From assembly GCF_011759505.1 (NCBI RefSeq), contig NZ_JAAOYO010000004.1, positions 124,001 through 188,000 of the forward strand: a stretch of 64,000 nt of DNA. The letters are read 5' to 3'. The position numbers and the translations under genes were made by a program. This DNA comes from Curtobacterium salicis. GTDB lineage: Bacteria > Actinomycetota > Actinomycetes > Actinomycetales > Microbacteriaceae. Position 1 is the first letter of the stretch, and the number at the start of each line of letters is the position of its first letter. The notes beneath the pieces are model-generated. The model was not told where the DNA came from, ran no database searches, and was given only the letters and a program-made list of their open reading frames with translations. Of the stretch, positions 1-7,719 are shown in pieces.

Positions 1-1
1 C

Positions 2-856
2 GGGGCCGAGGTCCTCGCCAAGCTCGAGTTCTACAACCCGGGCGCCAGCGTGAAGGACCGTCTCGGCGTCGCGATCATCGACGCGGCGGAGGAGTCGGGT
101 GACCTCGAGCCCGGCGGCACGATCGTCGAGGGCTCGTCCGGCAACACCGGCATCGCGCTCGCCATGGTCGGCGCCGCGCGCGGCTACAACGTCATCGTGA
201 CGATGCCCGAGACCATGAGTGTCGAGCGTCGAGCCGTCATGCGCGCCTACGGTGCCGAGATCGTCCTGACCCCCGGCTCCGAGGGCATGAAGGGCGCGGT
301 CTCCCGCGCGGCCCAGATCGTGGACGAGACGCCGGGCGCGATCCTCGCCCACCAGTTCGAGACGGCGGCGAACGCCGCGATCCACCGCAAGACGACGGCG
401 CAGGAGATCCTCCGCGACACCGAGGAGCACGTGGACGTGTTCGTCGCCGGTGTCGGGACCGGCGGCACCATCACGGGTGTCGGTCAGGTCCTCAAGGAGC
501 GGGTGCCGGGCGTGCAGATCATCGCGGTCGAGCCCGCGGACTCGCCCCTCCTCACCAAGGGCACCGCCGGCCCGCACAAGATCGCCGGCATCGGAGCGAA
601 CTTCATCCCCGAGGTCCTCGACCGTTCCGTCATCGACGAGGTCATCGACGTCGAGCTCGACGACGCCCTGCGGGTGGCTCGGGCACTGGCGACCGAGGAG
701 GGCATCCTCTCCGGCATCTCGTCGGGGGCGATCATCCACGCCGCGCTGCAGGTCGCGGCACGTCCGGAGAACGCCGGCAAGCGCATCGTCGCGATCGTCT
801 GCGACACCGGCGAGCGCTACCTGTCGACGGTGCTCTACGAGGGGCTCACTGCGTGA
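2..856 (+). CDS. cysK: Cysteine synthase A, 5' end outside the window
   Basis: O-acetylserine sulfhydrylase: makes L-cysteine from O-acetylserine and sulfide with PLP in the cytoplasm. The frame is open from the first bases, and the PLP-lysine motif NPGASVKDR lies at about positions 35-61, so only roughly the first 40 residues are missing. The SSGNTG substrate loop, the glycine-rich phosphate loop [10 protein letters not shown] and a C-terminal GISSGA motif are present. The stop overlaps the GTG of cysE by 4 bases, so the two are translationally coupled; they catalyse the last two steps of cysteine synthesis. A cystathionine beta-synthase-like paralogue is less likely, because the chain ends without a CBS domain. 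Confidence 0.95.
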   Translation, partial: GAEVLAKLEFYNPGASVKDRLGVAIIDAAEESGDLEPGGTIVEGSSGNTGIALAMVGAARGYNVIVTMPETMSVERRAVMRAYGAEIVLTPGSEGMKGAVSRAAQIVDETPGAILAHQFETAANAAIHRKTTAQEILRDTEEHVDVFVAGVGTGGTITGVGQVLKERVPGVQIIAVEPADSPLLTKGTAGPHKIAGIGANFIPEVLDRSVIDEVIDVELDDALRVARALATEEGILSGISSGAIIHAALQVAARPENAGKRIVAIVCDTGERYLSTVLYEGLTA

Positions 857-1437
857 CGACGGCTCCACGTCGCGGCGTGCTGCGGACCGTCCGGGAGGAC
901 CTCGCCGCCGCACGCCGCGGAGACCCCGCCGCGCGCGGGGACCTCGAGAACGCGATCGTGTACTCGGGGCTGCACGCGATCTGGACCTACCGGGTCACGC
1001 ACCGGCTCTGGATCGCCGAGGGTCTGCCCGGATCGCGGACTGCGGCGCGGATCCTCGCGCAGGTCGCGCGGACGCTGACGGGCATCGAGATCCACCCCGG
1101 CGCGCGCATCGGCCGCCGGTTCTTCATCGACCACGGCATCGGTGTCGTGATCGGCGAGACCGCGGTGGTCGGCGACGACGTCCTCGTCTTCCACGGGGTG
1201 ACCCTGGGCGGTCGGGGCGGAGGCCCGGGGCCGGGTTCGAAGCGTCACCCCACGGTCGGTGACCGGGTCGTCCTGGGCGCCGGTTCGGCGCTGATCGGCG
1301 GCATCACGGTCGGCGACGACGCGGTCATCGGTGCGGGGACCGTCGTCACGAAGGACGTGCCGGCGAACTCGGTCGTGACCGGGGTCGCCGGCACCGCACG
1401 TCCCCGGTCCGGGCACGAGGGCGTACCGGAGCTCTGA
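853..1437 (+). CDS. cysE: Serine O-acetyltransferase
   Basis: Transfers acetyl from acetyl-CoA to L-serine, producing the substrate of the preceding cysK product. 194 aa, the short form common in Gram-positive bacteria (the enteric enzyme is about 270 aa because of a longer N-terminal helical part). A short helical N-terminus is followed by left-handed beta-helix hexapeptide repeats ([15 protein letters not shown], then [13 protein letters not shown] and [13 protein letters not shown]). The GTG start at 853 overlaps the cysK stop, and I see no other plausible start. The cysK-cysE coupling suggests the two form the cysteine synthase complex. Identification is firm. Confidence 0.95.
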   Translation: MTTAPRRGVLRTVREDLAAARRGDPAARGDLENAIVYSGLHAIWTYRVTHRLWIAEGLPGSRTAARILAQVARTLTGIEIHPGARIGRRFFIDHGIGVVIGETAVVGDDVLVFHGVTLGGRGGGPGPGSKRHPTVGDRVVLGAGSALIGGITVGDDAVIGAGTVVTKDVPANSVVTGVAGTARPRSGHEGVPEL

Positions 1438-1472
1438 GGCCCAGCGGTCCGGCGTTCCGGGGCAGCGGCGGG

Positions 1473-1772
1473 TCAGCTCTTCTCGCAGGCGATCCCGTCG
1501 GCGTCGCGGTCCATCTTCTTGTTCGCCCGGTACAGGGCGTCGTCCTTCTTCACCGTGCCCTTGAGCGCGCGGTACGAGGTCTTCCCGCCCGAGGTCACCT
1601 TGTTCTGCGTGACGGACTTCTTCGCGATGCCGCCGGAGTACACCTGGTGGACGGCGGTGCAGTTGGCGAAGACCCGCGGTGCGGCGGAGGCGCTGGTCGC
1701 GGTGCCGGCCACACCACCCAGGGTCAGTGCGAGGGTGACGGCGGCGATGCCGAGGGTGCGGGTGGTCTTCAC
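1473..1772 (-). CDS. Secreted excalibur calcium-binding domain protein
   Basis: 99 aa. The N-terminus has a Sec signal peptide: KTT-R, a hydrophobic stretch LGIAAVTLALTLGG, and a likely cut after SASA. The mature part carries an excalibur domain: an early FANC, then DRDADGIACEKS at the C-terminus, the Asp-rich EF-hand-like calcium loop closed by a cysteine. The GTG start at 1772 was chosen because GGAGGA sits about 6 bases upstream; a longer frame to 1817 would bury the signal peptide. Excalibur domains occur on extracellular actinobacterial proteins and nucleases, but there is no catalytic domain here, so the role is unknown. It stands alone, convergent with cysE. Confidence 0.85.
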   Translation of the reverse strand: MKTTRTLGIAAVTLALTLGGVAGTATSASAAPRVFANCTAVHQVYSGGIAKKSVTQNKVTSGGKTSYRALKGTVKKDDALYRANKKMDRDADGIACEKS

Positions 1773-1896
1773 GGGTTCCTCCAGGAGGGGCGGTCGCCGA
1801 CGTCGGGTACGCGGCACGACGAGGGTACCGGGATTCGTGAGACATGTTCACCCCCACAACGAGGCAGGAGCGGGCGGCATCGGGCATCCTGGTGCG

Positions 1897-2280
1897 ATGG
1901 ACGGGACCACCCTGCACGCGGTCGTCGCACGGACCGCGATGGCACTGCCGGCAGTGACCGAGACGCAGCCGTTCGGCGAGGGCGCCGACGTCTACAAGGT
2001 CGTCGACAAGATGTTCGCGATGACCTCGGAACTGCGCGGGGTGGCGATCGTGAACCTCAAGTGCGCCCCACCACACGGGGCCGCGCTGGTCCGGGACTTC
2101 GCCGAGGTCACGCCGGGCTGGCACATGAACAAGCGGCACTGGATCACGGTGTCACCGGGCGAGGCGATCGACGAGCAGATGGTCGAGGACCTCGTCGCGA
2201 ACGCCTGGGACCTCGTCGTCGCCGGCCTCCCGCGGGCCCGCCGCCCGTTCGACCCGGGCCGGGGCGGCGAACCGGCCTGA
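1897..2280 (+). CDS. MmcQ/YjbR-family DNA-binding-like protein
   Basis: 127 aa. Resembles the MmcQ/YjbR family (double-wing DNA-binding fold, function undefined): an N-terminal helix, then FGEGADVYKVVDKMFAM, a central strand with VNLKC, the family-typical WHMNKRHWITV stretch, and a closing helix with LVANAWDLVVAGLP. The ATG at 1897 is chosen because it opens the conserved region; upstream codons in the same frame are the non-coding strand of the neighbouring gene. The C-terminal tail after PRARRPF is Arg/Gly-rich. It appears to be a single-gene unit. The function cannot be predicted from context. Confidence 0.8.
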   Translation: MDGTTLHAVVARTAMALPAVTETQPFGEGADVYKVVDKMFAMTSELRGVAIVNLKCAPPHGAALVRDFAEVTPGWHMNKRHWITVSPGEAIDEQMVEDLVANAWDLVVAGLPRARRPFDPGRGGEPA

Positions 2281-2309
2281 CGCGCTCGTCCCGTCCGCAC
2301 CACCCGCGG

Positions 2310-2945
2310 TCAGACGGCAGCGCGCCGGAGCGCGAGCTGCGCCTCCCGGACGACCTTCGGCGCGAGCCGGTCGCCCATCGCGAGCACCGCCGTCGCCTGC
2401 TCCGCCGAGAGCCCGGCGGACATCTGCCCGATCGTGACCCCGTGCTCCGGCCGCTCGAGCACGGTCACCCCGTCGCCCGCGGCGACGGAACCGGACCTGC
2501 GGACCCGGAGGTAGGCACCGGGCCTGCCCTCCTCGGCGAAGCGCTTGACCCACTTGTCGATCTTCATGCGGCGCGCGAAGGTCCCGCACGGGATCCGCGG
2601 GATGGTGACCTCGAGTTCCAGGGTCTCGCCGATGCGCAGGCGTTCCCCGATGACCAGGCCGGTCACGTCGATGCCCGTCGTCCGGAGGTTCTCGCCGAAC
2701 AGTCCGGGCGTGATCGGCCGGTCGAGCTGCTCGGCGAAGTACGCGGCGTCCTCGTCGGCGTAGACGTAGACGGCCTGGTCCTCGCCGCCGTGGTGCTTGC
2801 GGTCCGCCTGCACGTCCGCGTGCAGTCCGAGCGGGCGGACGCGGACGGGGCCCTCGACTGGACGTTTGTCGATGGCCGTGATGCCGATCGTGCCGGAGTC
2901 GCGGAGCAGCTGTTCGACGCGGCAGACGGCGGTGACGATGGGCAT
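2310..2945 (-). CDS. MOSC domain protein, YiiM-like
   Basis: 211 aa. MOSC proteins carry a molybdenum-cofactor sulfurase C-terminal-like domain; YiiM and relatives detoxify N-hydroxylated bases using molybdenum cofactor. Visible here: an N-terminal beta segment with the family-typical GTIGITAIDKRPVEGPV, the AVYVYADED region, GLFGENLRTTGID, and the conserved cysteine in IPRIPCGTF that would bind cofactor. The C-terminal helix bundle matches YiiM length (about 220 aa). The ATG at 2945 precedes MPIVTAVCRVEQLL. It is divergent from the sigma-factor gene at 3099. Assignment to the MOSC family is firm; the YiiM-type substrate is inferred. Confidence 0.88.
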   Translation of the reverse strand: MPIVTAVCRVEQLLRDSGTIGITAIDKRPVEGPVRVRPLGLHADVQADRKHHGGEDQAVYVYADEDAAYFAEQLDRPITPGLFGENLRTTGIDVTGLVIGERLRIGETLELEVTIPRIPCGTFARRMKIDKWVKRFAEEGRPGAYLRVRRSGSVAAGDGVTVLERPEHGVTIGQMSAGLSAEQATAVLAMGDRLAPKVVREAQLALRRAAV

Positions 2946-3098
2946 GGGTCCACCCTGCCGTACGACGGACCCGGCGTGCACCCGGCAGCCGGCCGGACGG
3001 GCTCCGGACCGTCCGACGATCGTGCCCGGGGGCGCCTCGCACCCGTGTCCGCGCTCGACACGCGGGCCGGTCCACCCCGGCACCGGTAGAAGGGGACC

Positions 3099-3665
3099 GT
3101 GCAACCGCAGCGTCACCGGACGGAACTCGTCGACCTCGACGACGAGGTGCTGGCCGCCCGCGCCACCGACGGCGACGTCCGGGCGTTCGAGGTGCTCATC
3201 CGCCGGCACACCCCGCTGCTCCGTGCCTACGCACGCCGGACCCTCGGGTCCACCGACGAACTCGACGACGTGGTGCAGGAGACGTTCATCACCGCCTGGG
3301 ACCGTCTGGACGCGCTCGAGGACCGGCGGCGGGTCAAGGCGTGGCTGATGCGCATCCTCAGCCGCAAGTGCCTGGACCGCATCCGCGCGCGGCGGGACCA
3401 CGACGACGTCACCGAACTCGAGATCGCGGCGCCGTCCGAGGGGGCACCGGAACGGGTGGCCGAGGCCCGGTCCCGCGAGGACGCCGTCGACCGGGCGCTG
3501 GCCGAGCTGCCGGCGGACCAGCGGCGCTGCTGGGTGATGAAGGAAGTGCTGGAGTACCGGTACGAGGACATCGCCGAGGAGCTCGGCCTGCCGCCCTCGA
3601 CCGTCCGCGGACTGCTGTCCCGTGCCCGGAAGAACATGATCAGACTCATGGAGGGATGGCGATGA
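3099..3665 (+). CDS. ECF-type RNA polymerase sigma factor
   Basis: 188 aa, sigma-70 family group IV. Region 2 covers about residues 20-90 (VLIRRHTPLLRAYARR and the ELDDVVQETFITAW core-binding helix). Region 4 is at about 125-185, with LPADQRRCWVMKEV and the helix-turn-helix RYEDIAEELGLPPSTVRGLL. GTG start preceded by AGGGG. The stop overlaps the start of the next gene in an ATGA arrangement. There is no zinc-type anti-sigma gene beside it; instead two Asp23-like proteins follow, and the first has an N-terminal extension in the place where an anti-sigma factor would be expected. The likely target is an envelope-stress regulon, inferred from context only. Confidence 0.93.
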   Translation: MQPQRHRTELVDLDDEVLAARATDGDVRAFEVLIRRHTPLLRAYARRTLGSTDELDDVVQETFITAWDRLDALEDRRRVKAWLMRILSRKCLDRIRARRDHDDVTELEIAAPSEGAPERVAEARSREDAVDRALAELPADQRRCWVMKEVLEYRYEDIAEELGLPPSTVRGLLSRARKNMIRLMEGWR

Positions 3666-4303
3666 CCGCTGCACCCGGACCGCACGAGCCCGACCTCGCT
3701 TCCCTCGAACCCGAGGACCTGGACGGGCACACGATCGACGAGCTCTCCGACTACCTCGACGCCGGCATGGTCCCCGCGGACCCGACGATCGACGACTCCC
3801 CGGCGTGTCAGAACGCCCTCGCCGCGATCATGCGGCTGCGGAGCGCGTCGCTCGGGTCCCTGGACGAGGCGGCGAAGGCCGAGGCCCCGGCCGACGAGTC
3901 CTGGATCGGCGGGGTCCTGGCGAACATCTCGCTCGAGGTCCGCGCCGGCCGGGACATCCCGCTGCGTGCCGAGGCGCCGACCGAGCACCCGGTGATGACC
4001 GAGGGAGCCGTCCGTTCGCTGGTGCGTCGCGCGGGGGACTCCGTGCCGGGTGTCGTGGTGTCCCGCTGTCTCCTGGACGGCGACGTCACCGAGCTGGCGT
4101 CGCCGGTCCGGGTGCGCGTCGAGATCGCGGTCGTCGCCGGGCACCGGATCGTGCCGACCGCCGACGCGGTCCGGCTGGCGGTGGCGGAGGTCCTCGCGAC
4201 GCAGACGGACCTGACGCTCGCTGCCGTCGACGTCCTGGTCCGGGACCTCATCACGCCGACGACCGCCGACGGGGTCGGCACCGACGAGGAGGCACCACGA
4301 TGA
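3662..4303 (+). CDS. Asp23/Gls24-like protein with N-terminal extension
   Basis: 213 aa. The C-terminal half (about residues 110-205) has the Asp23 pattern: SLVRRAGDSVPGVVVSRC, a strand VRVRVEIAVVAG, then a helix with VRLAVAEVLATQTDL and AAVDVLVRDL. The N-terminal half is acidic, with DELSDYLDAGM, DPTIDD and CQNALAAIMRLR. It looks like the cytoplasmic part of an anti-sigma protein but lacks the HxxxCxxC zinc motif. The start at 3662 is preferred to ATG 3656 because GGAGGG lies 7 bases upstream and the ATGA overlap couples it to the sigma gene. It may hold the sigma factor; this is inference. No membrane segment. Confidence 0.7.
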   Translation: MTAAPGPHEPDLASLEPEDLDGHTIDELSDYLDAGMVPADPTIDDSPACQNALAAIMRLRSASLGSLDEAAKAEAPADESWIGGVLANISLEVRAGRDIPLRAEAPTEHPVMTEGAVRSLVRRAGDSVPGVVVSRCLLDGDVTELASPVRVRVEIAVVAGHRIVPTADAVRLAVAEVLATQTDLTLAAVDVLVRDLITPTTADGVGTDEEAPR

Positions 4304-4647
4304 CCGAGGACACCCTGGGCACCGAGCCGGTGCCGGACCCGGTGTGGACCGACGACGCGCTGCTGGCCGTCGAAGCCGTCGTGCTCGACGTCGCGGGCGT
4401 CACCGACCTCTACCGGGGGCGCACGTCGGTCGGCAGCGCGGTGGCGGCGGTCCGACGTCTCGGATCGTCCGACGCTGCGCCGCGGATCGCGGTCGACGGC
4501 GCGGTGCTCCGGATCGTCATCGGCACGGACGGTGCCGCGCCGGCACCGACCGTCGCCCGGGCGGTGCACGACGCGGTCCTGGCGGCGGCGCGTGCTTCCG
4601 GCCGGCAGCCGACACGCATCGACGTCCGCGTCGCGCGGATCGGCTGA
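4300..4647 (+). CDS. Small Asp23/Gls24-like protein
   Basis: 115 aa, overlapping the previous gene by ATGA and so the third gene of the sigma-factor operon. It carries a reduced Asp23 pattern: WTDDALLAVEAVVLDVAGVTDLYRG, a strand region APRIAVDGAVLRIVIG, then a helix VARAVHDAVLAAARASG and a final strand RIDVRVARIG. No signal peptide or membrane segment. Asp23 proteins in Firmicutes are membrane-associated through a partner (AmaP) and respond to cell-wall stress; no AmaP homologue is visible next door. Family call by pattern only. Confidence 0.62.
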   Translation: MTEDTLGTEPVPDPVWTDDALLAVEAVVLDVAGVTDLYRGRTSVGSAVAAVRRLGSSDAAPRIAVDGAVLRIVIGTDGAAPAPTVARAVHDAVLAAARASGRQPTRIDVRVARIG

Positions 4648-4662
4648 CCGCCCGCTGGCGGC

Positions 4663-5547
4663 TCAGTACCAGTTGACCGCCTGCGAGTGCGACCACGCGC
4701 TGCACGGGGTGCCGTAGGAGCTCTTGATGTACTGCAGACCCCAGGCGACCTGCGTCGACGCGTTGGTCTGCCAGTCCGCCGCGATCGACGCCATCTTCGA
4801 GCCCGGCAGCGCCTGCGGGATGCCGGTCGCGCCACCGTCCGGGTTGACCGCCCGGTAGTCCCAACCGGACTCCTTGGTCCACAGGCTGTCCAGGCACTGG
4901 AACTGGTCCGTGCCCCAGCCGTACTGCGACGACGCCATCGCGGCGGCTGCGGTCTTCGCGCCGGCGGGGGTGTTCGCCTGCGCCTGGGCCTCGGCGGCTG
5001 CCTGCTCCGCTGCGGCCTTCTCGGCGGCTGCCTGCTCGGCGGCTGCGGCGTCCGCGGCACGCTTCGCCGCGGCTTGCCGGGCTGCGGCTGCCTCGGCGTC
5101 GGCGTGGTCCTGGTCGGCGCTCGCCTGGGCGACGTCCTGCGTGGTGTCGACCGTCGAGACGATCCGCGCGGTCAACGCGGAACCGGACAACGACGTGTAG
5201 TCGGACAGCGACGCGATGCGCTGCTCGAGCCGCCCGGTGTCGGTCTTGTCGTTGGCGTCACGGACGACGGTGCGGGCCGTCGAGATCGTGGCGGCCGCCT
5301 GGGCCCGGTCGAGGTCCGTGCCGGACAGGTGCGGCGTCGCGGTGGCGGTGGGGACGCCGAGCACTTCGCCGAGTGCGGGCTGGGTGATGGTGAGGGCGCC
5401 GCCGGCGATGGCGACGACCGCGGCGCTGCCGGCGACCAGGACGCCGTGCTTGCGGAGGGCCCGGCGCATGCGGCGGGAGGGGGTGTCGAGGGCTGCACGG
5501 CGGGTGCCGGGAGCCGGGGTGCTCGTGCGGGGAGTGGTTCTCGTCAT
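4663..5547 (-). CDS. Secreted coiled-coil protein with C-terminal transglycosylase-like domain
   Basis: 294 aa. Arg-rich N-terminus followed by a hydrophobic segment (VLVAGSAAVVAIAGGALTI, about residues 40-60) acting as signal or anchor. A long Ala/Glu/Gln-rich coiled coil with AAEKAAAEQ-type repeats occupies about 150-210. The C-terminal domain (about 215-294) has YGWGTDQFQCLDSLWTKESGW, a catalytic-type Glu in the KESGW motif, NPDGGATGIPQALPG and a final WY. This is the lysozyme-like fold of actinobacterial SLT/aggregation-promoting proteins, expected to cut or bind peptidoglycan outside the cell. ATG at 5547 precedes MTRTTPRTS. The intergenic region upstream has GTNAC-type boxes (see 5781-5896). 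Confidence 0.83.
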   Translation of the reverse strand: MTRTTPRTSTPAPGTRRAALDTPSRRMRRALRKHGVLVAGSAAVVAIAGGALTITQPALGEVLGVPTATATPHLSGTDLDRAQAAATISTARTVVRDANDKTDTGRLEQRIASLSDYTSLSGSALTARIVSTVDTTQDVAQASADQDHADAEAAAARQAAAKRAADAAAAEQAAAEKAAAEQAAAEAQAQANTPAGAKTAAAAMASSQYGWGTDQFQCLDSLWTKESGWDYRAVNPDGGATGIPQALPGSKMASIAADWQTNASTQVAWGLQYIKSSYGTPCSAWSHSQAVNWY

Positions 5548-5909
5548 CGTTTCCGGGTGTCGGCCGGCTCGTGGTGCGGATCCGTGCAGCGTCGAGGCGC
5601 GCGACGTGCACACGGGTGGTGTGCACGCCGGTCACCGGTGTCCGTGGGCCGTCGGGGGACGGTCAGGACGCCGGAGGGACAGGAGGCTGGGGACCTGCTG
5701 TCGTCGCGTCGTCGCGTGGACCCGCGAGCCGGGGGAGGACCGGACGGTGATGTGGGGCCCGTCCGTTCCGCCTCGGTGCGGTGACGATCACGTCACTCGC
5801 GGGGGCGAAGCGGCAACGATGACCCGGGATCCTGGGCGTGACGTCAGCACCGGGTGTCCGAACGGTCGGTCCACCGCCCGGTAACGGTTCGGTAACGAGC
5901 TGCTGGCGG
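5548..5909. promoter_or_regulatory. 362-base intergenic region with two GTNAC-n6-GTNAC boxes
   Basis: No coding potential seen on either strand. It is the upstream region of the transglycosylase-like gene, and the downstream end of the MarR gene abuts it. Two sites have the spacing GTNAC-n6-GTNAC: GTGAC gatcac GTCAC at 5781-5796 and GTAAC ggttcg GTAAC at 5881-5896. This spacing has been described for MtrA- and GlnR-type response regulators in actinobacteria, and MtrA controls cell-wall hydrolase genes elsewhere. The first site is also an inverted repeat, so it could instead be bound by a dimeric repressor. No ydaO-type riboswitch sequence was found. Confidence 0.45.
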
Positions 5910-6365
5910 TCAGCGAGCGGGGGTCGCCGGTCTGGTCGGACTCTGGGCCACCCGCTCGAGGGCGTCGAGCGCTCGCGCGATCGAGTCGACGTCATCGGGG
6001 GACAGCTCCGCGATGAGTCCGACGACGATGCCGGTGCGCTGCGAGCGGGCGGTGTCGACGGCGTCCATGCCGGCCTGGGTCGCGCTCACCATGAAGGCAC
6101 GACCGTCGCGCGGGTCCGGGTCGCGGGCGATGAACCCGCGCTGTTCGAGCTCGGTGAGGATGCGGGTCATCGTCGGCTTCGTCACGACCTCGATCCGCGA
6201 CAGGTCGCCGGGGCGGAGGGGTCCGTGCTGCACGATCGAGGCCAGCGCCGAGACGATCCCGTAGCCGAGCGATGCCGAGTCCGTCCGTGCTCGTCGGTTG
6301 ATCCGGCCGACGGCCGCGGCGAGGCGGGCGGCGACCTCGGTGCGGTCCGGGTCGAGGTCGGTCAT
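5910..6365 (-). CDS. MarR-family transcriptional regulator
   Basis: 151 aa. Winged-helix MarR fold: an N-terminal dimerisation helix (RTEVAARLAAAVGRINRRAR), ASIVQHGPLRPGDLSRIE, the recognition region VVTKPTMTRILTELEQRGFI, and the wing ARDPDPRDGRAFMVSATQAG with the family-typical DPRDGR. A C-terminal helix closes the dimer. ATG at 6365 has GGAG upstream; the longer frame to 6491 is not convincing. Nothing clearly co-transcribed follows, and the ligand and targets are unknown. The GntR gene beyond 6553 is on the same strand but 187 bases away. Confidence 0.88.
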   Translation of the reverse strand: MTDLDPDRTEVAARLAAAVGRINRRARTDSASLGYGIVSALASIVQHGPLRPGDLSRIEVVTKPTMTRILTELEQRGFIARDPDPRDGRAFMVSATQAGMDAVDTARSQRTGIVVGLIAELSPDDVDSIARALDALERVAQSPTRPATPAR

Positions 6366-6552
6366 GGGCGCTCCGCGGGTGTGATTCGGGTGGTGAGCCT
6401 GATCGTAGCGGTCAGGGAACGCACGTCGAACGGGGGACACGGCGGCGATCGCCGCGGGAGGCGTGCTGTCCCGAGAACGCGGACCGCCCACCTCGACCGG
6501 GCAAGGCGGGCGGCTTCCTGTACGGGCGCTCAGACGATTCCGTCGGATCGGG

Positions 6553-7203
6553 TCAGCGCTTCTCGCCGGGCAGCATGTGGATCGCTTCCGTCGCGAGCTC
6601 GGCGGCGACGTTGTCGCCGTCCGCGGTCGCCGCGCGCAGGCGTCGGAAGTCGGCGGTCATCTGGTCCCAGTCGAGCAGTTCATCGAGGTTCGGCAGACGC
6701 AGCCGGAACGCCAGGCCGTCCATCGTGTCCTGGCAGACACGCTGCAGGTTCTCGTTGCCGCACTCGGCGACGTACAGGGCGAAGACACCGAGCGCATCAC
6801 GGTTCACCGCGGGCACGTCGTGCGACTCGAGCTCGGTGATCGTCTTGTCGAGCGCGTTGAGGATCCGCTTCCGCGTCGCGGTACCGAGTCGGGGCACCGC
6901 CAGCCGGACGACGCCACCGAACAGGACGCCGAGCGTCTGCATGGCCTCGATCACCTCGGCCGGATCAGGCGTCGTGACGCGGGTGTACCGGTTCGGTGCC
7001 ATCTCGATGAGTCCGGCGCGCGCGAGCTGGCTGAGCGCCTCGCGGATCGGCGTCCGGGAGACCCCGAGCCAGGCGATGAGCTCGTCGTCGTTGAGGCGCT
7101 CCCCGGGCTCGAGCGTGCCGTCCATGATCGCCTCGTGGATCTTCTGGCGGACGGTGTCGCGGAGCAGCTTGTGCTCGGTCGGGGCGCTGCTGGGGACCGG
7201 CAT
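6553..7203 (-). CDS. GntR-family regulator, FadR subfamily
   Basis: 216 aa. N-terminal winged helix at about residues 10-75 (VRQKIHEAIMDGTLEPGERLNDDELIAWLGVSRTPIREALSQLARAGLIE), the standard GntR signature. The C-terminal FCD-type helical domain is at about 85-210, where acids usually bind through a metal site. ATG at 7203 was chosen because GGAAGG lies 6 bases upstream; a start at 7239 would add 12 residues without a better ribosome site. It stands alone, upstream of no obvious catabolic gene, so the effector cannot be guessed. Confidence 0.88.
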   Translation of the reverse strand: MPVPSSAPTEHKLLRDTVRQKIHEAIMDGTLEPGERLNDDELIAWLGVSRTPIREALSQLARAGLIEMAPNRYTRVTTPDPAEVIEAMQTLGVLFGGVVRLAVPRLGTATRKRILNALDKTITELESHDVPAVNRDALGVFALYVAECGNENLQRVCQDTMDGLAFRLRLPNLDELLDWDQMTADFRRLRAATADGDNVAAELATEAIHMLPGEKR

Positions 7204-7272
7204 GGGGACCTTCCGGGTTCGTGACGGGTGCCCGCTCACCGTACCTGATGTGGTACCGGACGGTCGCCCGGG

Positions 7273-7719
7273 TCAGCGTGCCCGGAGTCCGAGCAGGCGG
7301 AGCGTCTCGGGGTCCTCCGCGCCACCGGACCACCGGTCGAGCACGGCGACGAACGGCGCCGGGTCGTCGGCGGCCCGGGCGAAGAGGGTCATCGAGGACC
7401 GGGCCTTCACCGCGTCGATCCCCCCGAAGAGCGCCTCCGCCGAGGGTGCCGGCGCGTCGAGCACCGTCGCCGTGACGCGGAGCAGCCGTGGTCCGAGCAC
7501 CGGGTGCGCCAGGTACGCCCGGGCCTCCTCCAGCCCCGACAGGGCGTACCGCCGCGCCGTCGCACTCCGGCCGAGGCCGGCGAGCTGCGGCAGCACGAAC
7601 CACATCCAGTGCGAGCGCTTCTGCCCGCCGGCGAGTTCCGCCAGGGCACGTTCGTGGACGCCGTCCTGCGCGGCGACGAAGCGGTCGAGGTCGAACGGGT
7701 CGTGCGTCGGGTCGGTCAC
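7273..7719 (-). CDS. DUF1810 family protein
   Basis: 148 aa. Matches the DUF1810 (calpastatin-named) family: FDLDRFVAAQDGVHERALAEL, the hallmark KRSHWMWFVLPQLAGLG, SATARRYALSGLEEARAYLAHP and a C-terminal LDRWSGGAEDPETLRLLG. Most members are cytoplasmic proteins of about 140 aa with no known activity. The GTG start at 7719 overlaps the end of the upstream DUF2071 gene, and the two probably share an mRNA with the DoxX-like gene above. No metal or catalytic motif beyond the conserved His/Trp cluster can be pointed to. Confidence 0.87.
   Translation of the reverse strand: MTDPTHDPFDLDRFVAAQDGVHERALAELAGGQKRSHWMWFVLPQLAGLGRSATARRYALSGLEEARAYLAHPVLGPRLLRVTATVLDAPAPSAEALFGGIDAVKARSSMTLFARAADDPAPFVAVLDRWSGGAEDPETLRLLGLRAR

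Noticed and set aside
5548..5909. ydaO (c-di-AMP) riboswitch upstream of the wall hydrolase
   Set aside because: The conserved core of that riboswitch could not be found on the minus strand.
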